Source: Microbacteriaceae bacterium
Lineage (GTDB): Bacteria > Actinomycetota > Actinomycetes > Actinomycetales > Microbacteriaceae
Reading direction: 5' to 3'
Assembly (NCBI GenBank): GCA_025463615.1
Contig: JAODAU010000066.1
Coordinates: 1-19,247 of the forward strand
DNA: 19,247 bases
Translations under genes and position numbers: made by a program
Shown: positions 15,470 to 19,247 of the stretch, in pieces
How positions within the stretch are numbered: the first letter of the stretch is position 1
Layout: each line of letters begins with the position of its first letter
Notes under the pieces: generated by a model
Databases searched by the model: none
Told to the model about the DNA's origin: nothing
What the model saw: the letters and a program-made list of their open reading frames with translations, nothing else

Positions 15470-16093
15470 GTGCCTTCATCTGCTGACCGCCTCGTCTGGA
15501 TCGACTGCGAGATGACGGGACTCGACGTCGCGATCGACGAGCTAGTCGAGGTCGCCGTCGTGATCACCGACTTCGACCTCAACCTCGTCGACCCGGGCTT
15601 CAGCATCGTGATCAAGCCCGACCAGGCCGCCTGGGACAACATGAACGACTTCGTGCGTGACATGCACACGAAGTCAGGCCTCATCGAGGCGATCCCGGAC
15701 GGCGTGAGCCTCGCCGACGCCGAGTTCGCCGTGCACGAGTACATCCTCAAGTTCGTGCCCGCCGAGCAGCAGGCGCCCCTGGCCGGCAACACGATCGGCA
15801 CCGACCGCACATTCCTCGCCAAGTACATGCCGCGCGTGGACCGCCACCTGCACTACCGCAACATCGACGTCTCCTCCATCAAGGAGCTCTCCCGCCGCTG
15901 GTTCCCGCGCGCGTACTTCAACGCGCCGGCCAAGGATGGTGGGCACCGGGCCCTCGCGGACATCCTCGAGTCGATCCGCGAGCTGCAGTACTACCGCAAG
16001 GCCGCGTTCGTGGCCGAACCGGGCCCGACGAGCGAGGCCGCGCAGGCCATCTCGGCCGAGGTGAGCGAGAACTTCCTGCCCCACCTCACCTGA
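15470..16093 (+). CDS. orn: Oligoribonuclease
   Basis: Orn is a DEDDh 3'-5' exonuclease that degrades very short RNAs and pGpG, the last step of mRNA and c-di-GMP turnover. All five catalytic residues are visible: D12 and E14 (WIDCEMTGLD), D112 (GNTIGTDRTFL), H159 and D164 (GGHRALADILESIRELQYY). The segment YRNIDVSSIKELSRRW (129-144) is also typical. Length is 207 aa, with a C-terminal extension of about 25 residues beyond the classic form. The GTG start is fixed by a TAGGAT -10 box 6 nt upstream and by the motif position. It is cytosolic and homodimeric by family knowledge. It is followed by tRNA-His on the same strand. Confidence 0.97.
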   Translation: MPSSADRLVWIDCEMTGLDVAIDELVEVAVVITDFDLNLVDPGFSIVIKPDQAAWDNMNDFVRDMHTKSGLIEAIPDGVSLADAEFAVHEYILKFVPAEQQAPLAGNTIGTDRTFLAKYMPRVDRHLHYRNIDVSSIKELSRRWFPRAYFNAPAKDGGHRALADILESIRELQYYRKAAFVAEPGPTSEAAQAISAEVSENFLPHLT

Positions 16094-16140
16094 TCCGGTC
16101 CGATCCGGGAGCCGAGTTCGTGCCGGGGCCCCGGGTGTAA

Positions 16141-16146
16141 TAAGAT
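16141..16146 (+). promoter_or_regulatory. Probable -10 (TAAGAT) for tRNA-His
   Basis: TAAGAT, within GTGTAATAAGATC, lies 32 nt before the tRNA. A perfect 12-bp GC palindrome (CCGGGGCCCCGG, 16123-16134) occupies the spacer region just upstream. The -35 is not clear. Confidence 0.4.
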
Positions 16147-16178
16147 CGTCGAGTTGCGCCGACAGTGTCGACGCGCAT

Positions 16179-16255
16179 GGTGGTCGTAGCTCAGTTGGTA
16201 GAGCGCTGGCTTGTGGAGCCGGATGTCGCGGGTTCGAGCCCCGTCGATCACCCCA
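16179..16255 (+). tRNA. tRNA-His (anticodon GTG), CCA encoded
   Basis: The cloverleaf is complete. The acceptor stem is GTGGTCG/CGATCAC (one G-T), the D arm GCTC...GAGC, the anticodon stem CTGGC/GCCGG around TTGTGGA (anticodon GTG), and the T arm GCGGG-TTCGAGC-CCCGT. The extra G at position -1 (16179) faces C73 (16252), the identity feature of tRNA-His. CCA is encoded at 16253-16255. Confidence 0.96.
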
Positions 16256-16261
16256 AGTCCG

Positions 16262-16285
16262 GGCCTCGCGAGCGATCGCGGGGCC
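16262..16285 (+). terminator. Strong hairpin between tRNA-His and clpS
   Basis: GGCCTCGCGA pairs with TCGCGGGGCC over ten pairs (one G-T) with a GCGA loop. A second small stem GGCC-TTC-GGCC (16283-16292, sharing bases with the first) and a TTT follow. It starts 7 nt after the tRNA and ends 26 nt before the clpS start. It could end the tRNA transcript, or act as an attenuator or processing signal if clpS is read through from the tRNA promoter. Confidence 0.55.
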
Positions 16286-16311
16286 TTCGGCCTTTGTGGG
16301 AGGGAACCATC

Positions 16312-16608
16312 GTGGCGCTGGCGACTTCCGACCTGACCGAAGAGGTGCAGGTCCTCGACGAACTGGCACTCGGGCTCCCCTGGGTGACCATCGTCTGGAA
16401 CGACCCGGTGAACCTCATGTCGTACGTGAGCTACGTCTTCCGCAGCTACTTCGGCTTCAGCCCCGCCGAGGCCGACCGACGCATGCTCCAGGTGCACAAC
16501 GAGGGCCGCGCGATCGTGGCGAACGGCACGCGCGAAGAGATGGAACGACACGTCGAGGCCATGCACGAGTTCGGCCTCTGGGCAACGCTCGACAGGGCCG
16601 GCGAATGA
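16312..16608 (+). CDS. clpS: ATP-dependent Clp protease adaptor ClpS
   Basis: ClpS binds the N-domain of ClpA/ClpC and delivers N-degron substrates to the ClpP protease. This 98-aa protein shows the core fold: [20 protein letters not shown] (24-43), with the NDPVN loop of the N-degron pocket, then [20 protein letters not shown] and a closing FGLWATLD. The GTG at 16312 is used: AGGGA lies about 6 nt upstream, and an open frame continuing upstream runs into tRNA-His and is not coding. The next gene overlaps by ATGA. The arrangement clpS–DUF2017–metallopeptidase is a conserved actinobacterial set. Confidence 0.95.
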   Translation: MALATSDLTEEVQVLDELALGLPWVTIVWNDPVNLMSYVSYVFRSYFGFSPAEADRRMLQVHNEGRAIVANGTREEMERHVEAMHEFGLWATLDRAGE

Positions 16609-17075
16609 TCGCGTTCACCCGCAAACGCGGTGGGTACGTCGCCCGCTTCGAACCCATCGAAGCGACCGTGCTGATGAACCTCGCCGACGAGCTCGTCGAA
16701 CAGCTGGATGCCGCCGACGCGACCGACCCGGCCACGCTGCGCCTGCTCCCCGACGCCTACCGCGGCGACCCGGAGGCGGCCGCGGAGTTCCGGCGATACA
16801 CGCAGGACGGACTGGTGGAGCGGAAGATCCGCAACGCGCGGGCGATCTCTGCCGCCGTGCAGACGGTGGCCGCCGGCGGGGTGCGTGCGAAGGTCGTGTT
16901 GAGCCCGGATGACGCGCAGGCCTGGATCCGGGGGCTCAGCGACATCCGGCTCACGCTGGCCACCCGCCTCGGGATCGAGACGGACGACGACGAGCCCGAC
17001 TGGGAGCAGCCCGTCGCGCAGCTCTACGGCTGGCTGGGGTACGTGCAGGAGTCGCTCGTGCAGGCGCTGTCGTGA
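16605..17075 (+). CDS. DUF2017 family protein (AosR-like)
   Basis: This 156-aa protein matches the actinobacterial DUF2017 family. It has a short N-terminal sheet ([20 protein letters not shown]), helices with [13 protein letters not shown], a characteristic [20 protein letters not shown] segment (about 46-65), and a helical C-terminal part ([14 protein letters not shown], then [17 protein letters not shown]). The mycobacterial member AosR has been described as a redox-responsive regulator of the oxidative stress response; whether this protein acts likewise is not known. It starts inside the clpS stop (ATGA) and its own stop overlaps the next start (GTGA), so all three genes are coupled. Confidence 0.9.
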   Translation: MIAFTRKRGGYVARFEPIEATVLMNLADELVEQLDAADATDPATLRLLPDAYRGDPEAAAEFRRYTQDGLVERKIRNARAISAAVQTVAAGGVRAKVVLSPDDAQAWIRGLSDIRLTLATRLGIETDDDEPDWEQPVAQLYGWLGYVQESLVQALS

Positions 17076-17428
17076 AGTCTTCCGACCTGGACGCCGAGGC
17101 GTTCGAGAAGCTGGTGATCGAAGAGCTGGACCTGCTGCCGGACGAGATGGTGGAGGACCTCGAGAACGTCGCCTTCGTGACGCTCGACCGGCCCGCGGAT
17201 GGCACGCTGCGGCTGCTGGGCGAGTACGACGGCGTGGACATCACCCGCCGCGGTAACTACGGGTTCGGCGAACTGCCGGACCGCATCGTTCTGTACCGGG
17301 AGCCGCTGCTCTCGGTGTCGCGCGATCTCGCGGAGCTGCGGGACCAGGTGCACATCACGCTGGTGCACGAGATCGCACACTATTTCGGCATCGACGACGA
17401 CGAGTTGCACGAGCTCGGCTGGGGGTAA
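17072..17428 (+). CDS. Zincin-like metallopeptidase family protein
   Basis: This 118-aa protein belongs to the small zincin family formerly called DUF1025. The zinc motif HEIAHYFGIDD (99-109) is complete: H99, E100, H103, with D109 as the likely third ligand in the HExxHxxGxxD pattern. Before it come GEYDGVDITRRGNYGFGELPDRIVLYREPLL-type strands (50-80), which fit the family. It is cytosolic, with no export signal. Its GTG start overlaps the DUF2017 stop. The enzymatic role of the family is not established; placement with clpS suggests protein quality control or turnover. A large inverted repeat begins 7 nt after the stop. Confidence 0.9.
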   Translation: MKSSDLDAEAFEKLVIEELDLLPDEMVEDLENVAFVTLDRPADGTLRLLGEYDGVDITRRGNYGFGELPDRIVLYREPLLSVSRDLAELRDQVHITLVHEIAHYFGIDDDELHELGWG

Positions 17429-17435
17429 CGCGGGG

Positions 17436-17548
17436 GCGAATCGGATCGGGGTTCTCGTTCCGAGACGCGATCCCGCGGCGCATCCTGCGGATGCGTCGCC
17501 CGCCAGGCCCGGCCAGCGTCTCGGAACGAGAACCCCGATCCGCTTCGC
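17436..17548. repeat. 33-bp inverted repeat with nested hairpin, between convergent genes
   Basis: Arms 17436-17468 and 17516-17548 match as inverted copies in 32 of 33 positions, sharing the core ATCGGGGTTCTCGTTCCGAG and its complement. The 47-nt centre holds a second stem of ten pairs (GCGGCGCATC against GATGCGTCGC, loop CTGCG). The element fills almost the whole 123-nt gap between the metallopeptidase stop and the kinase stop. It has no frame of its own, and no T-run follows. It may be a bidirectional transcription barrier, a dispersed repeat or a small non-autonomous mobile element; one copy cannot decide. Confidence 0.8.
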
Positions 17549-17551
17549 TGG

Positions 17552-18049
17552 TTATAGCTCCAAGTCGGCTAGCTCGCGCGGGTTCTCTTTCGCAATGAAC
17601 TCGTCCTCCTGGGCGGCCCACTCGTCCCAGTGGGCTGCGAACAGGGCACCATCTCGGGCCAGGGCCAGGCGCTTTCTTGTTTCGGCGTCGCGCTCCAGCC
17701 ACACCGCGAAGGTTGCCAGGGCGCGGTTTGCTCTTGTGAGGGTGCCTACGCCCTCGACCACCAGCGGGAGCTCGGGGTCCAGGTCGTGCCAGGGGCCCGG
17801 CTTGGCGTTCTGCCAGTCCCACTGCTGCCAGCGTGGGTTCGTGGGGTTCAGGATGTGGTCGTGGACGTGGTGGCTTGCGGCGGCGAGGCCCGACCAGCCG
17901 GGGTAGATGTCGTCGAGGCGGACCAGTTGGGCGTTCAGGGCGGGGGCGATCCGCTCCGCGAGGGTGGATTTGCCGGAGCCCGAGCGGCCGTCGATCAGGA
18001 GGATGGGGTGATCGGCTTGTCGCACGCGGGCGAGCCAGTCGTCAGGCAA
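17552..18049 (-). CDS. P-loop kinase-like protein (uridine kinase-like)
   Basis: From the TTG at 18049 this is a 165-aa nucleoside kinase-like P-loop protein. Walker A is GRSGSGKST (21-29), preceded by the strand HPILLID. Next come RLDDIYPGWSGL (44-55), as in uridine-kinase-type enzymes, a PLVVEGVG Walker-B-like strand (95-102), and a basic ERDAETRKRLALARDG lid region (119-134). The end is acidic and helical. A TTG at 18085 would add 12 Pro/Arg-rich residues; the inner TTG is preferred because GGGG lies 5 nt before it and it overlaps the EcfT stop by 8 nt. Being third in an ECF transporter operon, it may phosphorylate and trap the imported compound; that is inference. Confidence 0.78.
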   Translation of the reverse strand: MPDDWLARVRQADHPILLIDGRSGSGKSTLAERIAPALNAQLVRLDDIYPGWSGLAAASHHVHDHILNPTNPRWQQWDWQNAKPGPWHDLDPELPLVVEGVGTLTRANRALATFAVWLERDAETRKRLALARDGALFAAHWDEWAAQEDEFIAKENPRELADLEL

Positions 18050-18827
18050 GGGTGCCCCAGGTGCCGGCGGCGATCGCCGTGGCAATTGCGATCGCTGAGA
18101 TCAGGAGCGCTACGAGCACTATGCCGGCGTCCGACGGACGCAGGCGGGATTCGCGGGCCCAGGTTCTCTTGGTCTTGCCGCCGAAGCCCCTGGCCTCCAT
18201 GGCGGTCGCCAGCTTCGTGCCGCGGCGGATCGAGAGCACCAGCAGGGCGAACGCCTGGCCCAGGAAGCGGCGGATGCGGCCGCGGTCGGCGATGCCGCGC
18301 GCGCGTCGCGCCAGCTCCAGTGAGCGCCAGTCCTCGGCGAAGAGGCCCAGCATTCGCACCCCGCCGAGCGCGCCGACCACGAAGCGCGACGGGAGGTGCA
18401 GCACCTGCGCCAGGCCGTCCGCCAGCTCAGTCGAGTCCACGGTCAGGAAGAGCACGACCGACGGGAGGGCGATCGCGAGGATGCGGAGCGTCGTCGCCAC
18501 CGCCAGCTCGATCGATCCGTCCGTGACGTGGATGAGCGCCCACTGCCAGTGCGTCGCGCCCGACGGGCGCCCGTAGAGCACGACGGTGGAGCCGGCCAGC
18601 ACGGCCGCGATGGCGAGGGGCAGCAGCCGGAGGCCGAGGCGCCGCGCAGCGACGCCGGCGAAGGGAAGGAGGGCCAGTTCCAGGGCGAGGGCCACCGCCG
18701 CAGACACCCAGTCCAGGGAGAAGAGCAGCGCTATCGCGATGATGGCTGCCGCGAACAGTTTCGCCACGGGGTTCGTTCGGGACGCCCGCGAGGTGCGTTC
18801 GGCGGTCGGGGCGAGCAGGGATGTCAT
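18042..18827 (-). CDS. ecfT: ECF transporter transmembrane component EcfT
   Basis: EcfT is the membrane scaffold of energy-coupling-factor vitamin importers; it links the ATPases to the substrate-binding S component. This 261-aa protein has about six hydrophobic segments, starting with LFAAAIIAIALLFSLDWVSA. Both coupling-helix motifs are visible: RARG (175-178, in ELARRARGIA) and EARGF (211-215, in TAMEARGFGG), which contact the ATPases. The ATG overlaps the ATPase stop as ATGA, and its own stop overlaps the kinase start. Length and motifs are normal. The substrate depends on the S component, which is not in the window. Confidence 0.93.
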   Translation of the reverse strand: MTSLLAPTAERTSRASRTNPVAKLFAAAIIAIALLFSLDWVSAAVALALELALLPFAGVAARRLGLRLLPLAIAAVLAGSTVVLYGRPSGATHWQWALIHVTDGSIELAVATTLRILAIALPSVVLFLTVDSTELADGLAQVLHLPSRFVVGALGGVRMLGLFAEDWRSLELARRARGIADRGRIRRFLGQAFALLVLSIRRGTKLATAMEARGFGGKTKRTWARESRLRPSDAGIVLVALLISAIAIATAIAAGTWGTLA

Positions 18828-19247
18828 GCGGCCTTCCGGAGTGCGTCCAGGGGCGGCATCCGCAGCACGTCGTCGGCCAGCGCGTCGACCAGCGCGGCGT
18901 CGTGGGTGACGGCGACGACCGCGCTCCCCTCCCCCAGCAGCTCGGCGAGAAAGGCGACCAGTTCGGCCCAGGTGCGTGCGTCCTGGCCGAAGGTCGGCTC
19001 GTCGAGCACGAGCAGCGGCGGGCGGGTGACGAGCGCGGTGGCGACCGAGAGCCTGCGCTTCTCGCCGCCGGAGAGGGTGAACGGGTTCGCGGCGACGAGG
19101 TGGTCCAGGCGCAGCCGGAGCAGCAGCTCATCGATGCGGGCGTCGTCCGGGCGTCCGATCGCCTTGGCGCCCACGCGCAGTTCGTCGAGCACGGTTGCGG
19201 CCACGAACTGGTGCTCCGGGTCCTGGAAGACCGTGCCGATGCGGGTC
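18824..19247 (-). CDS. ECF/ABC transporter ATP-binding protein (5' part cut by window edge)
   Basis: The visible C-terminal 140 residues of an EcfA-type ATPase include the Q-loop (VFQDPEHQF), the ABC signature LSGGEKRR, Walker B with the catalytic glutamate (LLVLDEPTFGQD) and the H-loop histidine (VAVTHD). The Walker A part lies beyond base 19247. It powers the EcfT complex, with which it is translationally coupled (ATGA). Some transporters of this kind carry two ATPase domains in one chain, so this may be the second half of a longer protein; the window cannot show it. The catalytic residues seen are all intact. Confidence 0.93.
   Translation of the reverse strand, partial: TRIGTVFQDPEHQFVAATVLDELRVGAKAIGRPDDARIDELLLRLRLDHLVAANPFTLSGGEKRRLSVATALVTRPPLLVLDEPTFGQDARTWAELVAFLAELLGEGSAVVAVTHDAALVDALADDVLRMPPLDALRKAA

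Noticed and set aside
16165..16311. Frame extending clpS upstream through tRNA-His
   Set aside because: It would translate the tRNA and the hairpin; ClpS similarity starts at the GTG at 16312.

Overview
This is a roughly 70% GC window with actinobacterial gene content. The best guess for the host is a member of Microbacteriaceae. The reasons are the ClpS–DUF2017–zincin operon, the class E sortase-type LAxTG anchor, the small SCO4848-type membrane protein, and many genes starting 6-7 nt after a TANNNT -10 box, which is the leaderless arrangement common in actinobacteria. A wall-anchored DUF3494 ice-binding protein hints at a cold or freezing habitat. I see no rRNA, CRISPR array, transposase or prophage.

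Layout. 1-339: msrA (minus, cut by the left edge), divergent from a YghZ-type aldo/keto reductase (448-1458). 1502-3411: an 80-aa protein, a single-pass membrane protein, and a PrmC-like glutamine methyltransferase that seems to start at CTG. 3392-8801: a glycan block. It holds a minus-strand polysaccharide pyruvyl transferase, a divergent two-gene operon (HEAT-repeat/GT4 fusion, then a GT1-type enzyme), and a minus-strand GT2/galactosyltransferase-like gene whose 3' end overlaps the GT1 gene by 49 nt. A perfect 16-bp palindrome sits in the divergent promoter. This block is the best candidate for an undescribed pathway.

8802-10402: a short regulatory region rich in repeats, a 45-aa membrane peptide, a three-helix-bundle protein, and the ice-binding protein directly upstream of it. 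10671-12605: a 74-aa unknown, an alpha/beta hydrolase overlapping a cupin, and a DUF6000 protein. 12623-13626: a long hairpin, tRNA-Arg(TCT), a small thioredoxin, a 92-aa unknown and an SCO4848-type membrane protein, with the tRNA and the three genes on the minus strand. 13693-15377: a MarR regulator coupled to an MFS exporter behind a 21-bp operator-like repeat. 15470-17428: orn, tRNA-His(GTG), then clpS–DUF2017–metallopeptidase. 17436-17548: a 33-bp inverted repeat with a nested hairpin. 17552-19247: a minus-strand operon of an ECF ATPase (cut by the right edge), EcfT and a P-loop kinase.

Most genes are recognisable housekeeping or common accessory families. The less ordinary signals are the glycan block and its operator, the two long non-coding inverted repeats, the repeated leaderless promoter geometry, an apparent excess of the pentamer GGATG/CATCC, and the anchored ice-binding protein with its helical partner.
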